A stretch of 64,000 bases of DNA from Arthrobotrys musiformis (taxonomy: Eukaryota > Ascomycota > Orbiliomycetes > Orbiliales > Orbiliaceae). The stretch lies in contig JAVHJL010000003.1 of NCBI GenBank assembly GCA_036971715.1, positions 4,340,001 through 4,404,000 of the forward strand, read 5' to 3'. Below, in pieces: positions 19,664 through 33,628 of the stretch. The notes under the pieces were generated by a model. The model was not told where the DNA came from. It ran no database searches and saw nothing but the letters and a program-made list of their open reading frames with translations. Position 1 is the first letter of the stretch; every line of letters begins with the position of its first letter. Made by a program: the position numbers and the translations under genes.

Positions 19664-22600
19664 GGCGAAACTCTAGATAGCGTGAATTCAAAGATGTGAA
19701 ATGAATGACAAGAGTGAGCTTAGTCTAAAGACTATTAACGAGAGTAATGCCGTCGGGGCTGTGAAGCTGACTAGAGAGAGTGCTCTGGTAGGGGAAGAGA
19801 AGGTATGACAAGCACGATATAGCTACCTTTTATAGATCCACAAAGACTCGAAGTTGCACCTCAATCTTCAGAATGCATTGCCCCGATCCATAGGTTAATA
19901 CTTCCCTCTTCGTATGATATGCATGTAGACCAAGATATGAGGTTATTTTATCCATCCAAACATCTCTATCCGATAGCAAGTCACATTCCCCTTGAGCATA
20001 TTTGATAGATAGATTACATAGAAAAGCGCCAGAGCCTGTAGTTGGTTACCAGATGCCCAGAACTTAGACGGTCGTATTGAAAGTCCCTATCTAGGATACA
20101 CGTATCATCGAATCACCTTCTACTTGTGCAATTGCTATGCTTGTGCGCTTATAATGCTGTGACCTAGGTGAACTGCAAGCGAGCTGCACTGGAATAAACT
20201 TTCAATGGTTTCTTATTTTCATATGCATGATTTAAATCGTTTCGTAAGTCACCTTCTTACACAGTTTGGTAGAGTGAGCTGTTCAGAAGTGGAATTTTCG
20301 AAAAAAGGAAGAAGCCAAGTCAAATGGCCTCGATTGCAATACATGTACATTACATAGAAGCTACAGAAATTGTTCAGCCGCGATTGGTTGATCGGCCGGA
20401 CTAATGGGAAGTGTTAATTGCCTAGCAATTGCCAGGGCGATATCAATCATAAGGTACACATGCAGTCCTGAGCCTTTTGTTCCGCTTGTATACTGGACTC
20501 GAGGCTATTTGCATACATATGTATGCAGCAGTGCCCACACCTTAAACTTTTTGGTTAAACTAGCCGATGCTGAGAACGGGAGGATTTATGTTCGGGTCAG
20601 GACTAATATGATATTCGATCAATTGCATCAGTTTATACACCACACCTAAGCGAAATCCCGGCACCAGGGCACCCAGACGACGATCAAAACAAGCCGTATG
20701 GCATAAATCCTGAACTAAATTTAAGGCATTCATTTCAATTGTGCCTGTGCCGATCAGGTGTCGGATGATCATGAGAGATAATATCGATTGAGAGCACCTA
20801 CAGCCATGGATGCCACATTGCTTTGATATCATTGCTTCAATGACAACTACCACATTATAAACTCCCGAAGATAGCTGCTTGTGTATAATAAGCCGGTTAC
20901 ATATTCAAAGGCCTGACGATTGACGCCATGTATCAGACAATGTAACACTGGGCTTTCCGATAGAAGCCCAAGCCGACAGATCTGCAGAACCACTCTCGTT
21001 TAATCCCATTTGTTTTGTTTCCATGGTCCACACGTGTACACGTTTTAAACATTTAGTTTTTATGAAAAACCCAGACCAAAAAAGCAAATGGTTTTAACTA
21101 AGAATCGGAACGAGCAGAGCCTAGCTAGGGTTACAACAGGTGCACCGTTATCCTTCGCGAATCCAAACCAAGACCGATCGAGGGCGAACGACGCATTATC
21201 GTTGATGCAGTGGGGTGTAGAACGTTGCACGCAGGTAAGTGACTCCCAAACTAGGTGTAGAAACGGAAAGCCGTATCGGTGTGTGGTTAGTGTTGCATGT
21301 TGTTGTGGGGGCTTCCTTCTTCATCATACCTTTTTCGTTCCTGTTTCGCTTCGGAGCTCGAGATCGCTCATGCACGTTCGCGTCATGGCAAGATGTATAT
21401 TTTCCATGTTAAAGATCCATTACAAATACGGCTTCTAGGCATTTACGGGAACCACGGCACCAGGACATTGAAACGAAACATTATTAGAAGATTCGAGGGG
21501 CTAGGCGGTGGTTGATAAGGTTGCATTGTTCAACACCGGTACCGTCCATGGAAGCCCGCGGCGCCCGAAATATCGACCTCGTGAATTCGAAAGATTCTGG
21601 ATAGAATGCCTTTGCGCGGACGCCGCGGACCCACCCCATATGCCCATAGTTGCCATCTGGCCTATTCATGCCAGAAAATAAAGTTGCGGCTAACAGAGCC
21701 CCGTATGCGCTTAATTAAACGTAGTATTACTCTTCAACGTTCGTAATTACTTAAGTATGACCAACTCCAAACTCCCAATCGAGATTTCAAAACTCGAACA
21801 TTAATACTCTCGACTATACATATAACTGCTGCGGTATAATATAATATGATATAGGGGCGCTATACTCGAGCGGCTACAGGTTCGCGATTAACAGACTACC
21901 TGTGGCAAGTGTTATATTATCGAAGCCGCTGTGGGCCTCGTGAGGTCACATAATAGTTAGGCTTGTTTTGTAAAATAAACTTTAATTATTAGTTCGTTGA
22001 TCTAGTCGACTTTCCGTACAAAATAACCCTAAATAATGTCTTCGTCGGCTAGTAACCTCTGCGAGTAGTTAATCTAAAGGAGAGCTCATGGTCAAGGCTG
22101 TGCAAACTGCACTCTCATCCCCACTCGACCCCACTGATGCAAATGCGTGGATACCGAGTACATCCGCCGGACCACAATCACTTCCCGTTCGCCATTCGGA
22201 AAACCATAGCAAATTCACTTTTAAAGCCTAGATAGAGAGTGATTATAGAAAAGCTTGGCTGGATTTAAGCTCATGGAAAGCAAAGATACCTATTATGTAG
22301 CTGGTCTCGCGTATGTAGCCAAGCCGGCCATTGTGAGCACTGGCAACATGTTGCATCGAGATCTTTTTCAAAAACAATGGGTTCGGGTCAATCGTGCATA
22401 CGGAAGGAATGGGATCCGGAAATCGGGCGGAAATAGGCCTGGGCACCGCGTGGGCGTTCCTAGCTCGAGACCGCCGTGTCTGGGTATACTAGGCAAGGGA
22501 TAGAAAGGGGCGACTTTCGCGAGAATGAGTTCATTCCCTCTTCATCTTTTTTTTTTTATGTCCAGACACATTTTTCACCACAGGCGCAACCCGATTCATA

Positions 22601-24453
22601 ACTACCATATAATGGGGACACATCTATGTTTCCTTTTCGATAGGATTCCAGAATATTTCCTTCCATCTATCCATCAATACCCGACAGAACCTAGGTAGTA
22701 TATACCAAATACGGAATTGTTATATAAAAGCGTTGATGTAGCATATATGGAGCTCACCCGCCCGACCAGATCGGACAACTCTTACACCCAGTGATTAACT
22801 AATGAGACCGTTCAGACGACAGATGTACCTGGACCATATAATACAACTGGATAAGTTATATATGTGTGTACCTGCCAGATAGAGATCTCGATGCCAAGGA
22901 TCTATCTTAAAGTACATAGTATTGTCATGAGATCGCATGACCATGATTGGATGGGTGTCTTGCGCATTTCCGGAACCCTTTGTGCGAAAGTTATGCATGG
23001 TGGCTGCGTGGGTATCGATAGCAGTGTCGGTCGCTTAAAGTTAGCATAGCCCAGGATCCTTTTGAGGTTCTACTATTATAAAACGGGCGAGTATTGCCGT
23101 CAACGAATAAATGCATATCGATATGCAGTATATTGAAACTACTTGGGGGTCGAGTCATGGTCCCGAAACCATGATGTCAACCGAGGCGGCAACATCACAA
23201 TAACCCTAGCTATAGACTCCGGTTGAAAATGTAGGGAGTGACTACCCCCCAGAAAAGTTTGAAAGTATCACGGCCGGCCAAATTTTCGACGTTCTGTTGG
23301 GGGGCGTTGGTGTGCGCATAGTTTGACCTTGTTCATATACCTTGAACTTGAGCCACCTGGTCTGAACCAAAGCTAACACCACATGGGCAGCCCTACAGAT
23401 GTGTTGGAAATTTCGAAGCGCAAGACTGCGATGTCTCCACAGTGCCTAGACTAGTCTCCACATTGTAGTGCCACCATTGTGAAGCAGATACTTGCTATGC
23501 GGCGAATTTCACAGTACTATAGTTCTATAGTACCGGTTCTGAAATACGCATTAGAGGAGTTGTAAAATTGATGCACAGGCCCCCTTTGTGACGTCTGGGA
23601 ACGAGACCAATGCAAAGGCCTTTTATTTCCGTGCTAGGAGAGCATAAAACATCGCCCTCTGGTCGAGTTGTGGTATATTTCATTACCTCTCTCGTCGGCT
23701 TGCAATGTGGTAAATTTCATCCGATCAGAGCCGTATGCAAGCCGGCTATTCGGAAATCCCGATATAAGGGAGCCTATTCAGACAGCAGAACAGAAAAATA
23801 TTCAAGGAAAGAATATGGAGTATTCTAAATATATAAACGATGAATTATAATCTTTCGAGGGAAGAGGGGCTTAAATATAAGCGCATCGATCTGAGTACGG
23901 TGTTCCATTTGCATTTTAACTTCGATTTTAATATGGCTGTGCTGGACATAGATTCCATTCAACTCAAGGATTTGATCTTGAGCCAAGGCTTGTCCACACC
24001 TGGCCTGGATCTATATACACTCAAGCAGGATCGAACCCCGCTTCTAGAATCGCGAAAGAAATTTAGTGGTTCCCACAGAATAAAAAATAGAAAATAAAGT
24101 AGTGAGAATTAAGGCAAACGAGAAAGAATGGGAAAACGAAAGGGCATAGATCAAAAAAAGCGAGGCACCTTGGGATCCTCTGCATGCAGGCTGATTTGTT
24201 CTTGCATAACACAGTTTCGTATCGATATCGCGAGTCAACCGCATGCCACCATTTAGTTTGTCGGCGCGGGAAGGAGTTCTGTTGCATGGGACCGTGAGCC
24301 TCGTAAATGCGATCAGCCTTCGCAGGTAGATAAGGCCGGGGCGCCCCAAACGTCGCTGACTGGAATAAAAGAATTTGCAAAACTCGATACTCCCCCTTCG
24401 CAACGTTGCAACTTGGCTTACAACTTAATTTTCTATGTAATTAATCGAAATCG
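19664..24453. other. Gene-poor 4.8-kb region
   Basis: Promoter of the Egh16-like gene (AT-rich to about 20 kb), then mixed AT-rich and moderate-GC sequence with no frame carrying a recognisable domain. Small frames near 20.4-20.8, 21.1-21.5, 22.2-22.5 and 23.6-24.1 kb show no signal peptide, Cys pattern or splice-supported continuation. I found no transposon ends and no RNA gene. Confidence 0.45.
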
Positions 24454-27400
24454 ATGGAGCGATCCAAGTGGCGCAATATATTCAAGCGAAATGGACACAC
24501 GAAGGATCCTGACGGCGGCCGAAGTTCTGGATTATCTCGTAAACCACAGCCGGTCGAAGGTCCCGAACAACCTGCACTTGGGACTGACAGCGGGGTCAAG
24601 ACTACCAGTGGGAATATTCTGAATAGCGACAGCCTCGATTCCGGATTGTCTCATAAATTAGAGCTAGCTAAAGATCCCAAACAGGTTACACTCGAGACTG
24701 ATAGTCGACCCGCTGCCAGTGGAAATAATAGCGACCGCGACTCCGAATTACCTCGTAAACCAGAGCTGGTTGAGAGTGCCGAACAGCCTGCACCCGGCAC
24801 TAAAAGCGGAACTGAGGCCGTCAATGACAGTCTCGTAACCAAACTGAGCGCCAATGACGAGAACAAGGGTGGAAATGCATTCCACAACACGGGAAATAGT
24901 ATAGCACTGCAGGCGGGAGTTATCGAAGGGTAAGGTCGACACAGGCGGACCACGATACCAACATATCGATACATGGCCGATAACTGATAACCATTTCTTA
25001 ATTATAATGATGAAATCACTGACAACTCGGATAGACATATTTTTCATATTACTCCCCGCGGAATATCGAAAAAGAAAACCGAAGCCAATTATCGGGTCCC
25101 CCTAAGCTTACCCTTCCCCCAGAACCGGAATTTCACCGGCAGGGCCTCAGAATTGGAAGGCATCGATAAATGTTTCTCGGAATCAACTAGCCGTAGCGCT
25201 TGTATATACGCGATTACTGGTACAGGTGGAATGGGAAAGACTCAAATCGCCCTCGAATACGGCTACAGTCGTCATGAGAGCCACAGGTTTACCGCAGTCT
25301 TCTGGGTATCGACGATGACCGAGGAATCCATTCAGGCCTCTTTCGTGAATATTGTGCAGCAAATCATTGACGAACAGGCGAGAGAAAACTGGCCCAGCGC
25401 TCCTAACTACAAAGCCATCGGAGCGAGACTTGGAATTTCAGGTTTGATAGACGAAAAAGGCAAAATCAGCGGTAGCGCTAGCCCAGGAGCCTTCGGTACT
25501 ATTAAATCCGCATTATTCAGTTGGTTCAAGCTGCCCGGAAACAACAAGTGGTTGTTAATATTCGACAATGCGGATGACCTGAACGTTCCGATCGAAGACT
25601 ACCTCCCAACTGATGCCGGATATATCCTAGTGACCAGCCGCAGACCAGAATTCCTCCACTATGGTGAACAAATGGGCTTGGGCGGATTGGATAGAGAGAG
25701 TGCGATCCAGCTGTTGTTGCGCCTAACCCGGTTACGGGACCCTACGACAAGCGACATTCAGGATGTTACGGAAGTCGTTGAGAAATTAGGTTTTATGCCA
25801 CTAGCAATCACTCATGCGGGTTGTTTCATATACGAACTTCGAATCCCCGTAAACGAGTATCTACAGTACTACGATCAAGCCTTCAAAGAAGCGCAGTCAA
25901 AAATACCGAGACTTGGATGGGCATATCGAGAAGACACAGCTGTAACGACTTGGGAAGTTTCATTCGGGGAAATAAAAAAACGAAACGAGGAAGCAGCGTC
26001 CCTGCTTCTGACTTGTGGGTATCTAAACCCGAACGAGATCTTCGAAAATTGCTGGGAGAATGAAGAACAATCTGATTTGCAAGCTCAGATTCGAAGTAAG
26101 TCGACCAACGGATGCTCACTCATACATTTACGATGCAATAAATTCTAAATACAAAATGAGCATACCATCTATTTATGACCCCTTTACACTTTAGCTCGCT
26201 GCATTATCAGGGCCATTCTAATACACACGTAATAGGCAAGAATAGATTCTCGCTTCTCGCTTCATACTCACTCATCACCAGAAGTCAACCCGGAAGCTTC
26301 TCCGTTCACCCGGTCGTACATAACTGGACGCGGGGGCGCGGGAACGACTCGGATCGTCTGCAGGCCATAGGTCGCGCTGTTGAGATAGTTGGGAAGATGA
26401 TTGAAGGACGGCAGGGTATGCTGGGCAGGTGGGATGGACAGAAAGAAAGGAGAATCGCAGCACATGTGGACATTCTTCTCAGGTACTCGGAACAATATAA
26501 CATTGATGAGATTGTCGAGCAATGTGCTAATGTGGAAGATACCCTCAATATCTTTCATAAAATAGCGGTAATCCTCAAAGAGCAGGGCAAATATGACAGA
26601 GCTCTCGAACAATTCCGAAGGGTCCTATCAAGTAGCAAAAACATTGCAGGCGAGAACGACCTGGATAACCTTGTTACAGCTCACGAAATAGCATGTTGTC
26701 TTTACGACCAAGGCAAGTATGACGAGGCTCTCGCACAAAACCAAGCAATACTAGCCACGAAGATAAAGACAGTAGGCGAAGACCACTTGTCCACTTATGT
26801 TACAATACATGAGGTCGCACGTTGCTTCGACAGACAAAACAAACTTGATGAAGCTCTGGCTCAATTCCAAAAGTTCCTTGATTTTGCAGAAAGAACTTTG
26901 GGTCAGGATGATATAAGGACGCTAGTAGCACTACATAATATGACAACAATTCTGGACAAACAAGGAAAGGTGGACGAAGCTCTTAAGAATTATGAAAGAG
27001 TCTTGGTTGGTAAAACGAAGATTTTAGGAGAAAATCACCCGGAAACCTTGGTAACAATGCAGAATATTGCTGTACTTTCTTCTTGCCAAGGCAAACTAGA
27101 CGAAGCATTGCAACAATTCCAGAAATGCTTAACCGCGGCGCGAAAGGTTTTGAGTGAGGATCATCCGTGGATTTTGGACATTACTTACAATATGGGGACT
27201 ATTCTTCGGAAGCAAGGGAAATTCGAAGAGGCTCTCGAACAATGCCGGAAAGCTCTAGCTGGCCAAGAAAATATAAGGAAGGACCATCCACGCACTTTCG
27301 ATACAATACACGAAATAGGGGACATTTTGCATTCACAGAAAAGGTATGGGGAGGCCCTTGAGCAATACCACAGAGCTTTAGTTGGTCGAAAGAAAGTTTT

Positions 27401-27740
27401 GCATAAAAATCATCCAGCAACTTTAGATACGATCTATAAAATAGGGACCACCTTGCGTGAACAAGGCAAATGGGAGGAGGCTCTTGAGCAATTTCAGGAA
27501 CTTCTGGTCGATCTAGAAGAGACTTTCGGCAAAAGCCACAGATCAACTTTGGATACAGTCTTCAACATAGGGCACGTTTTCCATGAACTAAAAAGATATG
27601 AGGAGGCTCTTGGGCAGTTCCAAAGAGTTTTAGCTATCGAAGAAAAGACTTTGGGCCAGGACCACCCGAAAAACGTCTTCACGCGAGGAAGAATACAAGA
27701 GACCACTGGAAAAATGAAATCCGTTTCACCATCCGAATAG
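24454..27740 (+). CDS. NLR-type STAND protein: NB-ARC domain with nine TPRs
   Basis: Three exons: 24454-24929, 25035-26095 and 26236-27740. The introns are 105 nt (GTAAGG...GATAG) and 140 nt (GTAAGT, TTCTAATAC branch, AATAG). Total 1013 residues, with an in-frame stop just upstream of the ATG. Residues 1-158 are low-complexity with three imperfect repeats (LSRKPQPVEG, LSHKLELAKD, LPRKPELVES) and no known effector domain. NB-ARC begins at FTGRASELEG: P-loop GTGGMGKTQ (about 223), Walker B WLLIFDNADD (about 332), YILVTSRR, GLPL-like LGFMPLAITHAG. A winged-helix part follows and ends SVHPVVHNW. Residues 620-1000 are nine 42-residue kinesin-light-chain-type TPRs (KYDEALAQ, KLDEALQQ and so on). 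Fungal NB-ARC/TPR proteins are implicated in heterokaryon incompatibility and non-self sensing; the TPRs would sense and oligomerisation would activate. ATP-binding motifs look intact. Confidence 0.88.
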
Positions 27741-28755
27741 ATTACCTGAAATCTGATCTAGGTGGTGAAATCCAAGATTTACATGTAAATAAACTATATA
27801 TAAGAATCAGAAGCAAGCCGTCCTAGAGCCCACTTTAGAGCTAGTTCCATAATTAAAAGAAGAAAAATTCCTCGTATGCTATTACACATGGCCATATGCA
27901 TATGGGTACCGTATTTGGTTCTTCTATTCGTGCTGTCTTTGTGGTATTTCCTCCGTGCTACCATATCTAACTTGAGCGGAACTCAGCAATATCCATAGGT
28001 TATAATTATATTGCGCCCGTGTCCTCGGCAGGATAGTCCTAAAGAATTTCGGAAGTCGTGTGCTCAGCGCGCTCCCTGATCCTGCAAGTACCGTCTCCGA
28101 AGCCTTGAATGCAAACGACGTGTGCCGTTTGTGCATATGCAATAGAGACTTGGCACCTAATACCTGTACACCCCTGTATTTCGAGTTAACGAAAGGTGAC
28201 CTCAGCCAATCATATGAGGAGTATGGGCTGACTAAAGGAGGAATTGTGTGCGCTGCCAGGTAGTTTGGCGACGAGGCTCGAGGCAGGGTTGCTTGGTTTT
28301 TTTGTTAGATACACTATGAGGGGCGCGTACGGTGGATGGCAACGTGTGGACCGTGTCGCTGTAACGAAGATGGACAGCTAGATGCTTAGTTTCCGGGTTT
28401 TATAAAAAGGTCGTCGAGGCCCCTTCCAGGTGGACCTTTCTCCTCATACCAAACCAGTATCCTCAGGCACTCACGATCGAATATCCACAAATTTGCAAAC
28501 CAGCTGCGCGCGCACCTTTTAAAATTTGCCCAATCACAACTACAATTTTCTCTGTTCACCTTATCAATCGCATAAACTTCCTGCCGCACACATTTCATAC
28601 GCAATCGTTTTATAAATATATATCCCTTCCTAGATCTATAATTCGTATCATCCAGTTCCCAGGTCTTCAATTTGATCATTGCAAAATACAACGAGCTCTA
28701 GCTAGCCTAGCCTATACAAATCCCACAGTCACAACACTTTAACCCCAATCTCACA
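27741..28755. other. Intergenic between the NLR and the Clr5-ankyrin gene
   Basis: Holds the NLR 3' end and the promoter of the next gene, both plus strand. A perfect 14-bp palindrome CCATATGCATATGG lies at about 27892-27905. No gene seen. Confidence 0.5.
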
Positions 28756-31700
28756 ATGGAAGAAACACCACGGCCCACAAGGAAAAGAGCTCCACGATGC
28801 AAAGAACTGGATAATCCACTGATTCGAAAAGAGATCGAATTTCGCTACGGCACCGAGGGTCGGAAACTCGACGATGTGGTTAAAGAAATCAACGAAGCAT
28901 ACGGCCTGAACGCAACGTAAGTCTAAACTATCCGGCTCCGGTCAGTACCAGTAGATTCGGAAGGCAAAATTAAGCAGCTGACTTTCGCTTGATGGGAAAT
29001 AGCAAAATCCAGTATCGGGAGCGTCTGCACAAATGGGGGTGTAAACAACGTTTAAACCACAAGGAATACAAAAGAGTTCATGAAATTGTTACGCTTCGTA
29101 AATTTTCGGATAAGGATTCTAAGGTTTTCTTGGACAGTGCCCAAACGATAGTCGTACCTGAAAAGCGACTGCGGCGGTGGGAAACGAGGAATATTACACT
29201 TACGGATCAGATATTTCTAAAAGGTAATTCCTATTCGATACCTTAACTTCTTGGTTAACTTGTCTCGATTATATTAGAGCTAACGCATATATTCTAAACA
29301 GTGAAAAACACCACACAATACCGAGATATCCAGGGTTTACCAATGGCACTAGTCAGACACGAACCTTACGGCCTGGTTCGAACCCCGTTACCGAATCCCG
29401 AGGTCGAGACCTGGTCTTTACCAATCATCAAGAAAACCGTCACCATTTATTATCCCCACATACCAATAGGACAACTTTATGGCTACCTTAAGCAAATATT
29501 ACCTAGACGTCTGTGGCATTCCGATACAAACTCTGCGCTTAGCGCGCAACAATTCTTCCCACACCTTCCACTTCTCGGAAACATCATTTACCAAATATCG
29601 AATAAGTTAATTTTTGCATATGGAAATTTGTATCCACTCCTAGATCAAGTTGATCAGCATGGGTTCAGAACGCAACTAAAAAAATCATTATCAATCAAAT
29701 CGCCATCAATTTTAGCGACATGCTCCGCTCTACTCGACTCCTTTTATTTTCGGAGGGATGATGAGATGCTGAATCACGTTATCCTCAGCCATCCCCAGCT
29801 TAAGAAAAGCTTATACCATTACCTGGAACGGTCTACGTTATCGGGTTGGATTATTCCTCAGACTCCGAGGGGCAGGCTGTTAAAGGATATTTTGGACGAA
29901 ATCTCGAATCTTGGGCTTTGCCCTGAGTCAAAAGAGGAAGCATACATCCTCTTAGAGGCCTGCAAACGCACCTCTGAAGATTTGGGGGATTTTCGGCGAT
30001 TATGGGACCCAAACAAAGTAACGCTGAGAGACATGGAAGTTAATTCGCGATACAAGATAAAGATAGAAGAGCAAATATTATATTCGAGAAGTTTAGTCCA
30101 ACTTGAATATCTACTAGAATGTGGATTTACCTCCTTCATATTCACAGTCTTGTTTCAGGCGACCGTACTAGGCGATTGGGATTCAATGCGAGCTTTGTGC
30201 GACAAACTTGGTATAGGATATCAAAAGGGCATCTTCGACCCTTCAGCAGAGCGAAATAATCTTTGGGGACTGCTGGACAGAGCTGGTTTCTACGGGATCC
30301 TTTCAGGGTGTATTGCCGAGATCGAGGGTTCAGGTTTTGAAGAGCAAGAGGAACGAAAAATTAAAGGGCCTGAGATTGGCCTTGATATCCGCCTCCTTAT
30401 TTATGCAGCGTGCATAGAGCCTCGGATCACAAAATACGCTGTCGAAATAATACAATGGAAATATTCTGTATCGGAAGTTGACGCAGCCCGAATGGCAATC
30501 AACGCACTACCTCTTCGTCGATGGGGCAACGAGTTGGCTTCCCCCTACGAATATTGGGAGATTTTCCCAGAGAGTGCTCAAGAGCAATCTGCTGTCAACA
30601 GACAATCAGTTCTAGAAACCTTGCTTTCTTTGGGGGTTGATCCCAATGAAACCAGCTTTTGGCAACTCTCTTTTTGGGAAGAAATCATAGACGCCAACGC
30701 TAGGGAGCCAACAACCCGACTATTCAAGCTTCTTCATGACTCTGGAGTAGACATCAATATTCAATTAGGGCTCGAAATCTCTCAGCTGATATGCTCCGAA
30801 TCGTCTTTCAGCTCCATACCTATTGAGTATACCTCCCATGAAACATACACACCTATCGAAATAGCATTCGAGCTCGACTCAAGTTCCATATTTTGCTTTC
30901 TAATAGAAAACTTAGACACTATTGATTGGTTATATGATAGGCTCGCATCATGGGGTTATTGTGGCATCCACCCGGAGTTCATCCGGGCCCTCCAGGAACG
31001 AGACGGACCTACTATTGAAGATCTTTGGGATCAACGATTCCTCGACTCAGCTATTATCAAAGCGATAAAGAGGGGCAATTTTGATGCTGCAAAGAACATT
31101 CTGTCTACATATACTTGCCGGCGACATCTTAGTTCTCTATTTAGAGAAGTAGCAACTTGCGCTTGGGACACACGCAACCTTTGTTGTTACACCGATTTCT
31201 GTGATTTTGTAAACCTACTTCTCTCGAGGGGTATGGAATGTCCAGAATATCCGGAATCAGTTTGCAATCAGAGCGGTCAGATATCGAGTTCTTGTGGAGC
31301 TTATTCAAAATTGAATATGCCGGATGAGAATTGGATGCTGGGCTATTCAGCACTATTAAGTGATGCCATCTATTCTACGGATTTGAGGGCTCTGAAGTCC
31401 TTCTTTAGCCTTTATCCTCCTATTGCAAAACTTAGCAACAAAACTGTGCAGAAACACTACCAGCTACACGAACACAACATCCTTTTGGTTCATACCGCGG
31501 CGGGGCAAAGTCTGGACTGTTTAAAATTTCTCATATCTCAGGGCGCTTGTATCGACGAAGTCGAGTTCACTAGTCCTCACTATTGTACAGCCCTATATAG
31601 CGCTATCGATAAGGGGTGTATCGAAACTGTGGCCTATGTCCTCAGTCAAGGAGCAAATGTCTATGCTCCTTGTGGTATGAAATCATCTGCAATTGAATTT

Positions 31701-31925
31701 GCAATAGATGAAGGACGCATAGATTCGTTGGCACTGATTTTAGAGGCTGTGCCAAACTCTTATCCCTTGGCCTTAGAGTGGGCAAAACACCGGAGATATA
31801 GAGGTGAATATATCGCAGAATATGTTCGTAATTGGAAACCAGCGGATCTCGGGACTGATATGGGAGGGTCCATTGTTGATATTGCGGGGGAGAAGTTAGT
31901 TTCGGACGCATTGATTGATTATTAG
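28756..31925 (+). CDS. Clr5-domain protein with C-terminal ankyrin repeats
   Basis: Three exons: 28756-28916, 29003-29223 and 29302-31925. The introns are 86 nt (GTAAGT, CTGAC, ATAG) and 78 nt (GTAATT...TTCTAAACAG). The CDS is 1002 codons. Residues about 20-75 form a Clr5 domain: IRKEIEFRYGTEGRKLDDV, then INEAYGLNATKIQYRERLHKWG. This short helical domain is widespread at the N-terminus of large fungal proteins and named after Schizosaccharomyces pombe Clr5. It may bind DNA, which is not shown. A basic helix-turn stretch follows (KRVHEIVTLRKFS). The long middle is helical and divergent. From about 850 there are ankyrin-like units (LLVHTAAGQSLDCLKFLISQGA, then ALYSAIDKGCIETVAYVLSQGA). It starts 1.0 kb after the NLR on the same strand. 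Domain identity is clear; function unknown. Confidence 0.84.
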
Positions 31926-33628
31926 CTTTTAGGAGGGTTTTATACTTTGTCCTTTTTCCGTATTCTTTTTAATAGCGCCATTGTCTCGCCCTGATTACAA
32001 TTTTGAGAGTTTTCTTCTTGTTGTTTTTATGAAAACATTGATACCACGGGTTTCTTATATAGCTTTTGGATTTGGGCCTTGCTTTGGAAATATCACTAGA
32101 AGAATAATAAAATACGGGGTATGAGTTGGGTAAATCCAGCTCCACACCATCCCCTTTGTATGTGTCGAATTCAAAGATTTAATAGACGAGTTAGCGTTGG
32201 ATTTTAGTGTTGATCTATTACAGAAAAAAGCTATGACGAAAAGATAGGTTTGGAATAGATAGTTATCTCTTGTATTCACCCCTTAACCGTTGGCTTAAGA
32301 ATGTATTTGGCAAAGTCTAAAACGGGTAGAGTTGTGCCCAAAAGTGGCTAGGGGGCCGCTTTTTCAGTTAATCATAGATACGTTGGAGGATTTTCTTTTG
32401 ACACCACTGCGCAAGCGAAGAGCGTGATATATGTACACCTAGGTACGCAGTATATATCGACGTTATTACGGTATTGCTACGGTATTTGTAGTAAAATATC
32501 GAATTGATTCCGTGTTTTGGGTTCAATACGTATTGAAGCGGTGTCAGAGTCAGGAATTTTATATGGGTCTATATTCGACGAGTATCGAAAATATGCCCTC
32601 TCCAGCACAATACTTAGGAAGGCAAAAGCTATAGAAGTTTCGGTCATTTTGCTGGAACACAACATCTCGATGAATCGATTCTCGATTTGACCCCATTCCG
32701 CCCCGTCCCGCAGCTAAGTCCTTGACTATATCAAAAGCGTCACCGACGACGCGACGGGATGGGTTAGAGCCATGACTAATCCTATACAAAACGACATCAT
32801 CGGATGCTGTCATTGATCTGTATTTCTAAGAAATTTCGGGAGGCCGATAAGCTCCGTCCTCCGAAGTATCTCGGAAGCGAAGCCTATCGTGCACCTCAAA
32901 AGTTCTCGGAAGCACCCAAAAGCGAAACCTGAAAGTGAGAAGAAAAGGAAAAAAAAAAAAAAGTTAGCCTGTCAAAAGGGAACCGCGCCATCCCATATGT
33001 ATGGTTCAAAACCCGGCTCTAACGAGCTGCGCCCCGAATAGTAGGTCATTGGCTGCTAGCCCCGAGGCAGCGGCATGCAGGGTCAAGGTTTTGGGGATGT
33101 GGAAATGGGCGTGCAATTTCAACCTTGATAGGAGGCTTTAGGGGCACGGGGAATGCTTGTTTTCTTTAGCGCAGGGTCTTCGAAGGCCAGTTGCATGAGA
33201 AGGTTATTGTTATTAATAATGGTTTGAGCTCCTTCTTTCTCTTCTCTCTCTTTCCCTCTGTTCCAACTGTTGATACTCTGGTCTTCTTCTTCTTCGTCTT
33301 CGTAGTCACATTTTGCGATATTCGTCACTCGTTCACAACTTTTTCATGTCCGTTATGATATTGTAGCATCATCCGCCTTCATCCGACTCTTGGATCATCC
33401 GCCCACGTTTTTCTTCTTCCTGTCCTTTCCATTCTCCTTTCGCGTGCGAACGACTCCACAACAACACAGCACAAGAACAGCTAATTAACTCCTTAATAAA
33501 CACCATCCGGGCTTTGCCGACACCCCTCAAAGGGGAAAAAATAAACACGACTGGCCGCGTTCTGGAAGTAAATCCGATCCGATAAACAAAAAAAGAAGGA
33601 AGAGAGAAAGAGAGAGAGAAGGAAGGCG
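31926..33628. other. Intergenic, promoter of the NCS1 transporter
   Basis: 3' region of the Clr5-ankyrin gene, then 1.2 kb without a supported gene. From about 33200 it becomes CT-rich on the plus strand (CTTCTTCTTC, CTCTTTCCCTC), typical of a fungal promoter and 5' UTR. A-runs occur near 32945 and an AGAGAGAG purine run just before the ATG at 33629. Confidence 0.5.

Noticed and set aside
24015..24060. Minus-strand T-arm-like string (GGTTCGATCCTGC) suggesting a tRNA
   Set aside because: A five-pair T stem can form, but no matching acceptor, D arm or anticodon arm is found upstream on that strand.
27892..27905. Palindrome CCATATGCATATGG
   Set aside because: A short AT-rich palindrome in a 3' flank; expected by chance and not repeated elsewhere in the window.
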